Shown in pieces: positions 8,010 through 16,799 of a stretch of 64,000 nucleotides of DNA (the first letter of the stretch is position 1; each line of letters starts with the position of its first letter). The position numbers and the translations under genes were made by a program. The DNA is from Nitrospirillum amazonense (GTDB lineage: Bacteria; Pseudomonadota; Alphaproteobacteria; Azospirillales; Azospirillaceae), in contig NZ_VITN01000006.1 in assembly GCF_007828045.1 (NCBI RefSeq), forward strand, positions 279,119 to 343,118, written 5' to 3'. The notes under the pieces are model-generated. The model was not told where the DNA came from and searched no databases. It was given only the letters and a program-made list of their open reading frames with translations.

Positions 8010-8198
8010 ATGGCCGAATTGGATGTCGCCGGCATCTTCATGGCCCCCATTGTCGGCTATGTCGCCGTCGCCCTGGTGCTTTTCCTGCTGCTGCGTGGTC
8101 TGCTGGCCCATCTGGGCTTCTGGCGCGCCGTCTGGCACCCCGCCCTGGTCGAGGCGGCCCTGTTCTCGATTCTCCTGTCCGGTCTGGTGCTGCTGTGA
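8010..8198 (+). CDS. DUF1656 small membrane protein (AaeX-like)
   Basis: The 62-residue protein has two hydrophobic segments and the features of DUF1656, the small inner-membrane partner in AaeXAB-type efflux operons: an N-terminal MAELDVAGIF leading into a first helix, then LLAHLGFWRAVWHPALVEAALF and a second helix. The ATG at 8010 with AGAGGTT upstream is chosen over an open frame reaching back to 7866, which contains the terminator. Its GTGA junction with the next gene implies translational coupling. Confidence 0.85.
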   Translation: MAELDVAGIFMAPIVGYVAVALVLFLLLRGLLAHLGFWRAVWHPALVEAALFSILLSGLVLL

Positions 8199-9130
8199 AC
8201 GCCCGCCTCATGACCCTGGCGCGCGCCGTGGGGCGCGGGGCCGCCACCCTGGCCATGGTGGCGCTGGCCATCCTGCTGATCGGCGCCCTGTGGCAGCGCT
8301 ACATGCTGGCGCCCTGGACGCGCGACGGCCGCGTGCGGGCGGAGGTGGTGGACGTGGCGCCGGAGGTGGCCGGCACCATCGTCGACATCCCCGTGCACGA
8401 CAACCAGCTGGTTCATAAGGGCGACGTGCTGTTCGTCATCGATCCCGTGCGGTTCCGCATCGCCCAGGACCAGGCCCGCGCCGCCGTTGCCGCTGCGCGC
8501 GACGACCGGGCCCTGAAGCTCAGCGACGCGCAGCGCCGCCAGGGCCTGGCCGGCGTGGTGTCCGAGGCGGAGCAGGACCGTTTCCGCAGCACCGCCAGCG
8601 TGGCCACGGCCCAGCTGGACGCGGCGCAGGCGGCGCTTGACCTGGCCACCCTGAACCTGGAGCGTTCCGTCGTGCGGGCGCCGGTCAACGGCTACGTCAC
8701 CAACCTGCGCCTGCGGGTGGGCGACTACGCCACGGTGGGCCAGCCCCGGGTGGCGGTCATCGACACCGACAGTTTCTGGGTGTCGGGGTATTTCGAGGAA
8801 ACCAAGCTGGCGCGCATCCACGAGGGCGACGCAGCCCGCATGAAGCTCATGGGCTATGCCGCCCCCCTGGCCGGCCATGTCGAGACCATCGCGCGGGGCA
8901 TCAACGACCGCAACAGCGCGCCCAACGCCTATGGCCTGCAGGACGTGAACCCGGTCTTCACCTGGGTGCGGCTGGCGCAGCGCATCCCCGTGCGCATCGG
9001 CATCGACACCGTGCCGCCCGGGGTGGTTCTCGCCGCCGGCATGACCTGCACCGTGTCGGTGGGGAATGAGGCGGCCCGCCCGGAAGGCGTCGTGGGCCGG
9101 GTGCTGGCCCGCCTGGAATCGAGGATCTGA
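8195..9130 (+). CDS. HlyD/EmrA-type membrane-fusion protein (AaeA-like)
   Basis: The 311-residue periplasmic adaptor is anchored by one N-terminal helix (ATLAMVALAILLIGALW). The lipoyl-type half-motifs flank a short coiled-coil hairpin: VAPEVAGTIVDIPVHDNQLV with KGDVLFVIDP, and VRAPVNGYVTNLRLRVGDYA after the hairpin, then a beta-barrel region DTDSFWVSGYFEETKL. This layout is that of AaeA/YibH adaptors for aromatic carboxylic acid or drug efflux. The GTG start overlaps the DUF1656 stop. The outer-membrane factor follows three bases after the stop. Confidence 0.9.
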   Translation: MNARLMTLARAVGRGAATLAMVALAILLIGALWQRYMLAPWTRDGRVRAEVVDVAPEVAGTIVDIPVHDNQLVHKGDVLFVIDPVRFRIAQDQARAAVAAARDDRALKLSDAQRRQGLAGVVSEAEQDRFRSTASVATAQLDAAQAALDLATLNLERSVVRAPVNGYVTNLRLRVGDYATVGQPRVAVIDTDSFWVSGYFEETKLARIHEGDAARMKLMGYAAPLAGHVETIARGINDRNSAPNAYGLQDVNPVFTWVRLAQRIPVRIGIDTVPPGVVLAAGMTCTVSVGNEAARPEGVVGRVLARLESRI

Positions 9131-9133
9131 GCC

Positions 9134-10558
9134 ATGATCCGCCGTAAGGCCCTGGCCGCCCTGGTGCTGGGCGGCATGGTGTCCGCCTGTACCGTGGTCG
9201 GCCCCGACTATAAGCCCATTCCCCTGGATGGCCTGCCCCAAGGCTGGACGGAACACCTGCCGCCCGCGGCCGGCTTGGATGCCATGCGTGCCTGGTGGGA
9301 CAGTTTCCAGGACCCCACCCTCAGCCGCCTGGTGCGGGCGGCCATCGCGGATAATGAGGACCTGAAGATCGCGCGCCAGCGCCTGGTGCAGGCCCGCGCC
9401 GCCCGTGTCATCGCCAAGTCCGCCGACCTGCCGGACGTGCGGCTGGGTATCGACCCGGCCCTGCAACGATCCAGCGAAAACGTGGATTGGCCGCCGGGCA
9501 TCGGCAGCTATCACACCTGGCAGGCGGAGCTGGACGCGACGTGGGAGATCGACGTCTTCGGCGGCACCCGCCGGGCGGTGGAGGCGGCCGACGCCGACAT
9601 CGCCGCGACGGAGGAGGGGCGGCGCGCCATCCTGGTCAGCCTGCTGGCGGAGGTGGCGACGGACTACGCCCGCCTGCGTGCCGCCCAGCTGCGCCTGACC
9701 ATCGCCCGCGACAACATCGCGGTCGCGGCCAAGGCCCTGGACCTGGCGCAGCGCGCCTATCAGCGCGGCCTGGGCACCGTGCTGGACGTGGCGCAGGCCA
9801 GGACCCAGTTGGAGACGGTGCAGGCCGCGACCCCGCCGCTGGAGGCGGCGGTGGCGCGCATGAGCCACGCCATCGCCGTGCTGCTGGGCCGCTATCCGGG
9901 GGAGCTGGAGGCGGAATTGAGCCAGCCGGCGCCCCTGCTGTCCGTGCCGGACAGCCTGCCGGTGTCCCTGCCGTCCGAGGTGGTGGCCAACCGGCCGGAC
10001 ATCCGCCAGGCCGACCGGCGCTATGCGGCGGCCAACGCCCGCATCGGCGTCGCCACCGCCGCCAGCCTGCCCCACTTCGCCATTCCGCTGACCCTGCTGC
10101 CCCAGGCGGCGGACCTGGGCAAGCTGTTCAGCCTGGCCAGCCTGACCTATTCCCTGGGCGCCCAGGTGACGGGCCCCATCTACAACGGTGGCCGCGACGA
10201 CGCCCGCATCACCCTGGCCAAGGCGGAGGCCGAGGCCGCGCGCATCAATTACGAGCGCACGGTGAAGGAGGCGCTGCGCGACGTGGAGGATGCGCTGGTG
10301 AACTACCAGACGGAAACCCGGCGGCAGCAGACGCTGGTTGCCGCCCGCAGCGACGCGGCCCAGGCCCTGGACCACGCCACCCGCCTCTACGGCGCCGGCC
10401 TGACCGACTTCCTGAAGGTGCTGGATGGCGAGCGCCAGGCCTATCAGGCGGAAGACCGGGAGGCGGAAAGCCGCCTGGCCCGGGTGGAGCACGTCATCAC
10501 GCTCTACAAGGCGTTGGGCGGCGGCTGGCAGGGTGTGGACCTGGATGCCGGCGATTAG
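9134..10558 (+). CDS. NodT-family outer-membrane efflux lipoprotein
   Basis: The 474-residue TolC-like channel begins with a lipoprotein signal ending in the lipobox VSAC (Cys about residue 19), followed by TVVGPDYKPI, the standard opening of NodT-type factors. Two OEP repeats are seen; the second contains LPSEVVANRPDIRQADRRY and the conserved AQVTGPIYNGGRDDARI. It completes a DUF1656-adaptor-channel operon and would connect the inner-membrane FUSC pump to the outside. The last four bases overlap the convergent LysR gene. Confidence 0.9.
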   Translation: MIRRKALAALVLGGMVSACTVVGPDYKPIPLDGLPQGWTEHLPPAAGLDAMRAWWDSFQDPTLSRLVRAAIADNEDLKIARQRLVQARAARVIAKSADLPDVRLGIDPALQRSSENVDWPPGIGSYHTWQAELDATWEIDVFGGTRRAVEAADADIAATEEGRRAILVSLLAEVATDYARLRAAQLRLTIARDNIAVAAKALDLAQRAYQRGLGTVLDVAQARTQLETVQAATPPLEAAVARMSHAIAVLLGRYPGELEAELSQPAPLLSVPDSLPVSLPSEVVANRPDIRQADRRYAAANARIGVATAASLPHFAIPLTLLPQAADLGKLFSLASLTYSLGAQVTGPIYNGGRDDARITLAKAEAEAARINYERTVKEALRDVEDALVNYQTETRRQQTLVAARSDAAQALDHATRLYGAGLTDFLKVLDGERQAYQAEDREAESRLARVEHVITLYKALGGGWQGVDLDAGD

Positions 10559-11451
10559 GCCTCCGCCGCCGCGCCGGCCAGGCTGACGAAGGCCCGCACC
10601 GCCGGCGCCGGATCCTGGGGACGGTGGGCCAAGGCCAGGGTGTATTGGATGTCGGCATCGGCCAGGGGGCGGTAGACCACGCCCTCCACGGTCAGCCAGG
10701 CGATGGACCCGGGCAGGAGCGATAGGCCCAGGCCGGCGGCCACCAGCCGGACGGTCAGCGATATCTGCGGCACCGACTGCACCACCTGCGGGGTAAAGCC
10801 GTGGCGGCCGCACAGGTCGTCGATCAGGCTGCGCAGCTCCGCCGCCCCGGCACGATGGTGCAGCACCATGGGCTCTGCCGCCAACGCCGCCACCGGGATG
10901 GCGTCCAGCGCCGCCAGCGGATGGCCGGCCGGCAGCGCCGCCACCAGGCCATCCGGCCGCAGGGGCAGCACCGTCACCCCGGGCGGCAGGCTGAGCGGCG
11001 GCAGGCGGACGAAACCGACGTCCAGGGTGCCGGCGGCGATGGCGGCCAGCTGCGGCCCCACCGCCATTTCCACCAGGTGCAACTCCACCGCCGGATGGCT
11101 GCGCCGGAAATCACGCAGCACCGCCGGCATCAGGGCGCCGACACCGGCGGAGCCGACGAAGCCCACCTCCAGCTTGCCGACTTCGCCCCGGCCGGCCAGG
11201 CGGCCGATGGCTTCCGTCCGTGCCGCCTGCTCCAGGGTCTTGCGCGCCTCCGTCAGCACCAGGGCGCCGGCGTCGGTCAGGCTGATGCGGCCCCGCGCGC
11301 GGTTCAGCAGGGGCGTGCCGACCTGCCGTTCCAGGGATTGGATTTGCTGGGTCAGCGCCGGCTGCACGATGTGCAGCCGCTCGGCGGCCCGGCCGAAGTG
11401 CAGTTCTTCCGCCAGCAGGACGAAGGATCGCAAGAGTTTCAGTTCCAGCAT
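10555..11451 (-). CDS. LysR-family transcriptional regulator (first of two)
   Basis: The 298-residue regulator has an N-terminal winged HTH (LRSFVLLAEELHFGRAAERL, QPALTQQIQSLERQVG) and a periplasmic-binding-like effector domain (LEVGFVGSAGVGALMPAVL, LDVGFVRLPPLS). GAGG precedes the ATG. It begins nine bases after the end of the other LysR gene, so the two are probably cotranscribed. It is tail to tail with the outer-membrane factor. An aromatic effector is suggested by context only. Confidence 0.9.
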   Translation of the reverse strand: MLELKLLRSFVLLAEELHFGRAAERLHIVQPALTQQIQSLERQVGTPLLNRARGRISLTDAGALVLTEARKTLEQAARTEAIGRLAGRGEVGKLEVGFVGSAGVGALMPAVLRDFRRSHPAVELHLVEMAVGPQLAAIAAGTLDVGFVRLPPLSLPPGVTVLPLRPDGLVAALPAGHPLAALDAIPVAALAAEPMVLHHRAGAAELRSLIDDLCGRHGFTPQVVQSVPQISLTVRLVAAGLGLSLLPGSIAWLTVEGVVYRPLADADIQYTLALAHRPQDPAPAVRAFVSLAGAAAEA

Positions 11452-11460
11452 GGCCGTGCC

Positions 11461-12369
11461 TCAGGGCGTGGGAGTGGTGCGGACGGCGGCGGCGCGGCGC
11501 GCCTGGGTGACCAGCGCCCGCACCGCGGCCGTCCCCTCATTGGCGCGGTAGACCAGCATGATGGGGGCCGTGTCATAGCCGCCTTTCAGGTCCAGCAACC
11601 GCACCCCTTCCAGGCGCATGTTGCGCATGCTGTCGGGCGCCAGCGCCACGCCCAGGCCCGCCTCCACCAGGTTCAGCAGGGGTGGGAAGGCCGGCACCTC
11701 CTGCACGATGCGGGGGCTGAACCCCGCCTCGCGGCAGGCGGCGATGATGATGTCATAGATGTTGGGGCCGGCCGTGCGCGGGATGATCAGGAAATCCTCA
11801 TCCGCCAGATCCGCCAGGTCCAGGGCGGCGGCCCCGGCCAGGCGGTGGCCCATGGGCAGGGCGGCCAGCAGCCTTTCCTCGACCACGGCATAGGTGGCCA
11901 GGCCCGGTATTTCCGCCGTTCGGCCCCGCACCAGGGCCACGTCCAGGGCGCCGTCGCGCACGGCGTCGGTCAGCTGGCCGAAATCGTTCAGCTCCAGCGT
12001 CAGCTGTACCCCCGGATGCTGGGCACGATAGTCGCGGATCAGCCGGGCGATCCAGGGATGGGCCGTGACCGACATGCTGAGGCCCATACGCAGGCGGCCC
12101 TTGTCGCCCCGCGCCACCTGCCGGGCGTTGGCCAGCGCTTGGTCGATGTGCGCCAGGATGGCCTTCGCGTCTTCCAGGAAGGTCGCGCCGACGGCCGTCA
12201 GCTCCACGCCGCGCGACAGGCGATGGAACAGCGGGCTGCCGATCTCCCTTTCCAGCTGCTGGATCTGCTGGCTGAGCGGTGGCTGGCGGATGCCCAGCTT
12301 TTCCGCGGCCCGGGTGAAGTGCAGTTCCTCGGCGACGGCGGTGAAATAGCGCAGGTGGCGGATGTCCAA
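11461..12369 (-). CDS. LysR-family transcriptional regulator (second of two)
   Basis: With a TTG start at 12369 the protein is 302 residues and opens with the normal LysR sequence LDIRHLRYFTAVAEELHFTR, then QPPLSQQIQQLEREIG. AGGA lies nine bases upstream. The open frame runs to 12516 with an ATG, but those 49 residues do not look like LysR and would cover the divergent promoter, so they are rejected. The effector domain is intact (LRMGLSMSVTAHPWI, LDVALVRG). It is divergent from the FUSC gene and probably controls it through the inverted repeat at 12391-12410. Confidence 0.87.
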   Translation of the reverse strand: MDIRHLRYFTAVAEELHFTRAAEKLGIRQPPLSQQIQQLEREIGSPLFHRLSRGVELTAVGATFLEDAKAILAHIDQALANARQVARGDKGRLRMGLSMSVTAHPWIARLIRDYRAQHPGVQLTLELNDFGQLTDAVRDGALDVALVRGRTAEIPGLATYAVVEERLLAALPMGHRLAGAAALDLADLADEDFLIIPRTAGPNIYDIIIAACREAGFSPRIVQEVPAFPPLLNLVEAGLGVALAPDSMRNMRLEGVRLLDLKGGYDTAPIMLVYRANEGTAAVRALVTQARRAAAVRTTPTP

Positions 12370-12390
12370 GGCGGCGCGTCCTGTCGGTTT

Positions 12391-12410
12391 TGGATATCGA
12401 AAAGCATCCA
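12391..12410. promoter_or_regulatory. Probable LysR operator between the LysR and FUSC genes
   Basis: TGGAT (12391-12395) and ATCCA (12406-12410) form an inverted repeat with a 10-base spacer, of the size expected for a LysR recognition site. It sits in the 116-base divergent gap, closest to the LysR start as is usual for autoregulation. The inner ATATCGAA also occurs in the 7298 palindrome. Confidence 0.5.
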
Positions 12411-12485
12411 GCCATATATTGGACCGTAGGCGGGGGTATGGAGCATCATCCAAATCGATGAACTGGCCGGCGTTCCACTCATGGG

Positions 12486-14492
12486 ATGGCCGGCACCCGA
12501 CCTTTGGCGTTTCCATCCGTGCCGCTCACCTTCCCCATCCGGTATGCCACCACCCTGGTTCCCAGATGGGGGGTTCCCAGCTGGGGGGTTCCCAGCCGGG
12601 GGGCGTTGGGCCATGCCGTGCGCACGGTGGTGGCGGCCCTGCTGGCCCTCTATCTCGCCTATGCCCTGCAGCTGGAAAGCCCGCAGACGGCGGCGGTGAC
12701 GGTGCTGATCGTCAGCCATCCCATGAGCGGCGCCGTCATCGCCAAGAGCGTGTGGCGCATCGCCGGCACCCTGGTGGGGGCGGCGGCGGCCTTGGCCCTG
12801 ATGGCGGGCTTCGGTCAGTCGCCGGAAGCCTTCCTGCTGCTCTACAGCCTATGGCTGGCGGGTTGCGTGGCGCTGGCCACCCGCCTGCGCCGCTTCCGGT
12901 CCTACGCTGCCGTGCTGGCGGGCTACACCCTGGCCCTGGTGGCGCTGGGGGCGGTGGACGACCCCTTGCGCACCTTCGACATCGCGGCCGCCCGCGTCGC
13001 CGCCATCGTCGTGGGGGTGCTTGCCAAGATGACGGTGTCGGGCATCGTCTGGCCGGTGACGGCGGCCCAGCGGCTGGACAGCCGGGTGGGTCGGGTCACC
13101 GCCGCCGTGACCGATGCGCAGGCCCGGGACCTGACCCATGACCTGACCGGTGCCGGCGCGCCCGGCCCGTACCGGGACCTGTTGGCGGAGCTGCAGGGAC
13201 TGGACGACCTGGCGACCTACGCCGCCGTCGAGTCGGTCGCTTTCCGCCGCCAGGCCGACGGCGCCCGGATCGCGGCGGCCGCCCTGTTCGGGCTGCTGGC
13301 CCGGGTGGACGCCGCCCGGCGGGCGCTGGCCGTGCTGCCGGCCGCCGGGCCGCTGCTGGCTTGCCTGACGCCGCTGGGCGCGGGCGACGGGCCGGCCTTT
13401 CGCGCCGCCGCCGCCGCCGCCCGCCGCCGCCTGCGCGCCGCGTTGCGCCTGGCCCGCCGGGCGGCCGATCCGGCGTCCATCGCGGCGGCGCACCAACTGG
13501 GGGAGGTGCTGGACCTCATGGTTCAGGTGGCGGTGGCGCGCGATCCCACACGACGCCTGTCCTTCACCCTGCCGGAGCCGGCGGACGGCCCCCTGGGCAG
13601 CGCCGTCATCGCCGCCCTGCGCACCCTGATCTCGGTCGGTCTGGCGGCGGGCTTTTGGGTCGCCACCGAATGGCCGGCCGGCACCATCATGGTCAGCTGG
13701 ACCAGCGTCTTCGGTGCCCTGCTGGCCAGCCGCGCCAACCCCGAACAGGTCAGCGTCCAGATCTTCCGCGCCGCCCTCTGGGCCGGGCTGTTGGCCCTGC
13801 CCGTCACCTTCCTGGCGCTGCCGGCCCTGTCGGAGTTCTGGGGCCTGTCCCTGGTGCTGGCGCCGGTCATCCTGGTGGCCGCCTTGATGTCCCAGCGGCC
13901 TGGGCGCGGTGACTTCGGCGCCTTCATGCCCCTGCTGTTCCTGACCCTGGTCGCGCCCACCAATCCCATGACCTACGACCTCCAGGGCTTCCTCAACACC
14001 TTCGCCGCCATCGTGCTGGCCGCCCTGTGGATATTGCTGACCTACCGGTTGATCCTGCCGGTGGACGGGCGGGGGGAGGTGCGGCGCCTGCTGGGCAGCT
14101 TCACCGCCAGCGTGCGGACGCTGGCCGGCGGCGCGGCGTCCCCGCCGGATGTCGCGGCGTGGGAATATCGCCACCATCACCGGCTGGCGCGGCTGGCGGC
14201 ATGGGGCGGGCGGGGGGACGACCGTGCCCTGGCCACGGCGCGCGCGCGCATGGACGTGGGTCGCGCCCTGATCGCCATGCGCGCCCTGCTGCCCGCCCTG
14301 GCGCCCCAGGATCGCCGCCGGGGCGACGCGGTCATGCGGGCGCTGGGGCGGTTGGTGGAGGAGCCGGCGCGCCTGTCCTCCTTCGCGCGGCGCGCCGGAC
14401 GGCGGCTGGAGGTCGCGGCCGCCGACGCGGCCGGTCCCCGGCGCCACGGCCTGCTGGACCTGGCCGCCTGGTGCCGGCAACTGGCCGGCTAA
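12486..14492 (+). CDS. FUSC-family inner-membrane transporter (AaeB/fusaric acid resistance-like)
   Basis: This 668-residue protein has two blocks of about six transmembrane segments, each followed by a cytoplasmic domain. The first block holds HAVRTVVAALLALYLAYAL and TAAVTVLIVSHPMSGAVIAK; the second ALRTLISVGLAAGFWVATE, RANPEQVSVQIFRAALWAG and FGAFMPLLFLTLVAPTNPM. This is the FUSC topology of AaeB and FusB pumps. It is the missing inner-membrane component for the 8010-10558 operon, but is separated from it by two LysR genes. The start is uncertain: ATG 12486 has a weak Shine-Dalgarno, and the first 40 residues include a five-residue repeat (WGVPS) from a 15-bp tandem repeat. Confidence 0.85.
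   Translation: MAGTRPLAFPSVPLTFPIRYATTLVPRWGVPSWGVPSRGALGHAVRTVVAALLALYLAYALQLESPQTAAVTVLIVSHPMSGAVIAKSVWRIAGTLVGAAAALALMAGFGQSPEAFLLLYSLWLAGCVALATRLRRFRSYAAVLAGYTLALVALGAVDDPLRTFDIAAARVAAIVVGVLAKMTVSGIVWPVTAAQRLDSRVGRVTAAVTDAQARDLTHDLTGAGAPGPYRDLLAELQGLDDLATYAAVESVAFRRQADGARIAAAALFGLLARVDAARRALAVLPAAGPLLACLTPLGAGDGPAFRAAAAAARRRLRAALRLARRAADPASIAAAHQLGEVLDLMVQVAVARDPTRRLSFTLPEPADGPLGSAVIAALRTLISVGLAAGFWVATEWPAGTIMVSWTSVFGALLASRANPEQVSVQIFRAALWAGLLALPVTFLALPALSEFWGLSLVLAPVILVAALMSQRPGRGDFGAFMPLLFLTLVAPTNPMTYDLQGFLNTFAAIVLAALWILLTYRLILPVDGRGEVRRLLGSFTASVRTLAGGAASPPDVAAWEYRHHHRLARLAAWGGRGDDRALATARARMDVGRALIAMRALLPALAPQDRRRGDAVMRALGRLVEEPARLSSFARRAGRRLEVAAADAAGPRRHGLLDLAAWCRQLAG
12557..12601 (+). 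repeat. Three 15-bp tandem repeats in the 5' end of the FUSC gene
   Basis: Units GGTTCCCAGNTGGGG-like begin at 12557, 12572 and 12587 and differ only at one or two positions (CAGATG, CAGCTG, CAGCCG). Because 15 is a multiple of three, copy-number change would add or remove WGVPS without breaking the frame. If the real start is downstream, they would lie in the leader instead. Confidence 0.8.
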
Positions 14493-14773
14493 GACCTGGG
14501 GTTGAGGCGCCCCCATCTGGTCAATTCACGGATTCGCCGGCGCTGTGAATGATAGCGCTGCCGATTCTCCCTGGTTTAACCAAATTTCCGGATTACCTGT
14601 TGGAGAGGCAGGGGCGCCACGGGGGTACCCACAACGCCTAGAACAGGGGAATGGCGCCGCCATGGCGACGCGACATCGAACAGCGGGAGCGTAACCCGCG
14701 AGTGCGCCGGATGACGGTTGTACCCGTCCGGCTTGTCCCTTAGTGTAGCCGCCACATCGCCACGGACCGCCTC
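14493..14773. other. Intergenic region upstream of divK
   Basis: No gene is seen in these 281 bases. The perfect palindrome GGTTTAACC at about 14573-14581 and a promoter-like pair near 14718-14746 are the only signals noted. No TTAA-N7-TTAA site is present here. Confidence 0.5.
14718..14746 (+). promoter_or_regulatory. Candidate divK promoter
   Basis: TTGTAC (14718-14723) and TAGTGT (14741-14746) are separated by 17 bases and lie 28 bases ahead of the divK start. Both hexamers are imperfect. Confidence 0.4.
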
Positions 14774-15157
14774 ATGGCCACGGTTGCCGCCAAAAAAAAA
14801 TGTGTCCTCATCGTCGAGGACAACGAGCTGAACATGAAGCTCTTCAACGACCTGCTGGAGGCGCACGGCTATCGCACGGTGCAGACCCGCGATGGCGGCA
14901 TGGCCGTGGAACTGGCGCGGACACACCGTCCGGATCTTATACTTATGGACATACAGCTTCCGGAGCTTTCCGGTCTGGACGTGACGCGCTGGTTGAAGGA
15001 GGATCAGGAGCTTGGGTCGATCCCCGTCATCGCCGTCACGGCCTTCGCCATGAAGGGTGACGAGGAGCGTATCCGGGAGGGCGGTTGTGATGACTACATC
15101 GCCAAACCCATCTCGGTTGCCACTTTCATCCGGACAGTTCGGCGCTTTCTGGATTAG
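14774..15157 (+). CDS. divK: DivK single-domain response regulator
   Basis: The 127-residue receiver domain is complete and has no output domain. It carries [20 protein letters not shown], the phospho-acceptor Asp at about residue 59 ([16 protein letters not shown]), the Thr of [13 protein letters not shown] and the Lys of YIAKPIS. This sequence pattern and the pleD gene 64 bases downstream identify DivK, the cell-cycle regulator that acts with PleC/DivJ-type kinases and feeds into the CckA-CtrA pathway. A CtrA-type site occurs elsewhere in this window (41505). Confidence 0.95.
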   Translation: MATVAAKKKCVLIVEDNELNMKLFNDLLEAHGYRTVQTRDGGMAVELARTHRPDLILMDIQLPELSGLDVTRWLKEDQELGSIPVIAVTAFAMKGDEERIREGGCDDYIAKPISVATFIRTVRRFLD

Positions 15158-15182
15158 GGTGCGCAATAGTACCTTGGAATAA

Positions 15183-15205
15183 GCCGCGTCTTCCCCTGAC
15201 GCGGC
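15183..15205 (+). other. Hairpin between divK and pleD
   Basis: GCCGCGTC (15183-15190) and GACGCGGC (15198-15205) form a perfect 8-bp stem with a 7-base loop, 15 bases ahead of the pleD start. There is no T-run, so it may stabilise the divK message or weaken pleD translation rather than terminate. Confidence 0.55.
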
Positions 15206-15220
15206 GGAATAAGTGGTGTC

Positions 15221-16669
15221 ATGTCGGCTCGCGTCCTGGTCGTTGATGATGTCCTGCCCAACGTCAAGCTGCTTGCGGCGAAGCTGACGCGCGAGTACTT
15301 CGACGTCATCACCGCCAGCAGCGGGCCCGAGGCGCTGGAGAAGATCAAGGCGCAGGCGCCCGACATCGTCCTGCTGGACGTCATGATGCCCGGCATGGAC
15401 GGCTTCGAGGTGTGCGAGCGCATCCGCAGCGACCCCGCCATCATGCACATCCCCGTCGTCATGGTGACGGCCCTGTCCGACATCGCCGACCGGGTGCGGG
15501 GACTGGAGGCCGGCGCCGACGACTTCCTGACCAAGCCGGTGAACGACGTGGCGCTGTTCGCCCGCGTGCGCTCCCTCGTCCGTCTCAAGATGATGATGGA
15601 CGAATGGCGCCTGCGCGAGAGCACCTCGGGCCAGCTGGGCATGCTGGTCTCCACCGACAGCATGCACAACCAGTCGGCGGAGGGCGCCAACGTCCTGGTG
15701 GTGGAGGACAGCTCCATCGACCTGGACAAGATCACCGAGACGCTGGGCCGCGACCGGGGCCGCGTGGTGGCCGCCGACACCTGCGCCACCGGGCTGGAGC
15801 GGGCGCTGGCCGGCGACTTCGACTTCATCGTCATCAGCCTGACGCTGATGCGCGAGGATGGCCTGCGCCTGTGTTCCCAGCTGCGCTCGCAGGAGAAGAC
15901 GCGCCAGGTGCCCGTGCTGCTGGTGGCCGACGAGACCGACATCGACCGCGTGGCCAAGGGCCTGGAGCTGGGCGCCAACGATTACCTGATCAAGCCCATC
16001 GACCGGAATGAGCTGATGGCCCGTGCCCGGACCCAGATCCGGCGCAAGCGCTACCAGGACCGGCTGCGCGCCAATTATGAGCAGAGCCTGTCGCTGGCCC
16101 TGACCGACAGCCTGACCGGCCTGTTCAACCGCCGCTACCTCAGCGCGCACTTGCCGCGCCTGCTGGACCGGGGCGGGGACAACCACAAGCCGGTGGCGGC
16201 CCTGCTGTTCGACATCGACCATTTCAAGGTGGTGAACGACACCTATGGCCACGGCGTGGGTGACGAGGTGCTGAAGGAGGTGGCGCTGCGCGCCAGCCGC
16301 AACCTGCGGAACTTCGACCTGGTGGCCCGGCTGGGTGGCGAGGAATTCGTCGTGGTCATGCCCGACACGGACCTGGCCGCCGGCGTGCTGGTGGCCGAAC
16401 GCCTGCGCCGCCGCATCGGCGAGACGCCGTTCAACGTCACCACCGAGGGCGGGGAAATCACGGTCACCATTTCCGTTGGCGTGGCCGTGGCCGCCGGCGC
16501 CCAGGGGCCGGACGGCCGCATGGAGACGGGCGACAGCCTGCTGCGCCGGGCCGACATGGCCCTTTATGAGGCCAAGCGCGCCGGCCGCAACCGCGTCGTG
16601 ACGGACAGCAGCCTGGACGCCGCGCCGCTGGGCCATGCGGACACGCCGGACATCAGCCTGCTACGCTGA
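15221..16669 (+). CDS. pleD: PleD diguanylate cyclase response regulator (REC-REC-GGDEF)
   Basis: The 482-residue protein has the full PleD layout. REC1 carries Asp53 (IVLLDVMMPGMDGFEV) and KPVND. REC2 is an adaptor: its acceptor region reads DFIVISLTLMRED, with no Asp at the expected site. The GGDEF domain carries LTDSLTGLFNRRYLS, LLFDIDHFKVVNDTYGH and the active site RLGGEEF. An inhibitory I-site RxxD is visible as RNFD just upstream. It should make c-di-GMP when REC1 is phosphorylated and dimerised, controlling the pole switch between motile and sessile states. It is in operon order with divK, as in Caulobacter. Confidence 0.96.
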   Translation: MSARVLVVDDVLPNVKLLAAKLTREYFDVITASSGPEALEKIKAQAPDIVLLDVMMPGMDGFEVCERIRSDPAIMHIPVVMVTALSDIADRVRGLEAGADDFLTKPVNDVALFARVRSLVRLKMMMDEWRLRESTSGQLGMLVSTDSMHNQSAEGANVLVVEDSSIDLDKITETLGRDRGRVVAADTCATGLERALAGDFDFIVISLTLMREDGLRLCSQLRSQEKTRQVPVLLVADETDIDRVAKGLELGANDYLIKPIDRNELMARARTQIRRKRYQDRLRANYEQSLSLALTDSLTGLFNRRYLSAHLPRLLDRGGDNHKPVAALLFDIDHFKVVNDTYGHGVGDEVLKEVALRASRNLRNFDLVARLGGEEFVVVMPDTDLAAGVLVAERLRRRIGETPFNVTTEGGEITVTISVGVAVAAGAQGPDGRMETGDSLLRRADMALYEAKRAGRNRVVTDSSLDAAPLGHADTPDISLLR

Positions 16670-16799
16670 TTTTCCCTCAAGCGCCGGGCGCCGCCATCCG
16701 GCGGCTTGGCTATCCTCGCATTCCAGTCCGCTTCGCTTCGCGGAATGCTGCGGAGGCCGGCAGTCGCCGGCCTTGATCGCTTCGGGTTATCGGGGAGGT

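Noticed and set aside
8057..10813. A 918-codon minus-strand open frame over the efflux operon
   Set aside because: It is a shadow of the DUF1656-adaptor-channel genes with low-complexity composition. The plus-strand frames carry the motifs.
11461..12516. LysR gene starting at ATG 12516
   Set aside because: The additional 49 residues are not LysR-like and would run through the divergent operator. The TTG at 12369 has a Shine-Dalgarno and the normal N-terminus.
14573..14581. GGTTTAACC upstream of divK as a CtrA site
   Set aside because: It has only one TTAA and no second half-site seven bases away.
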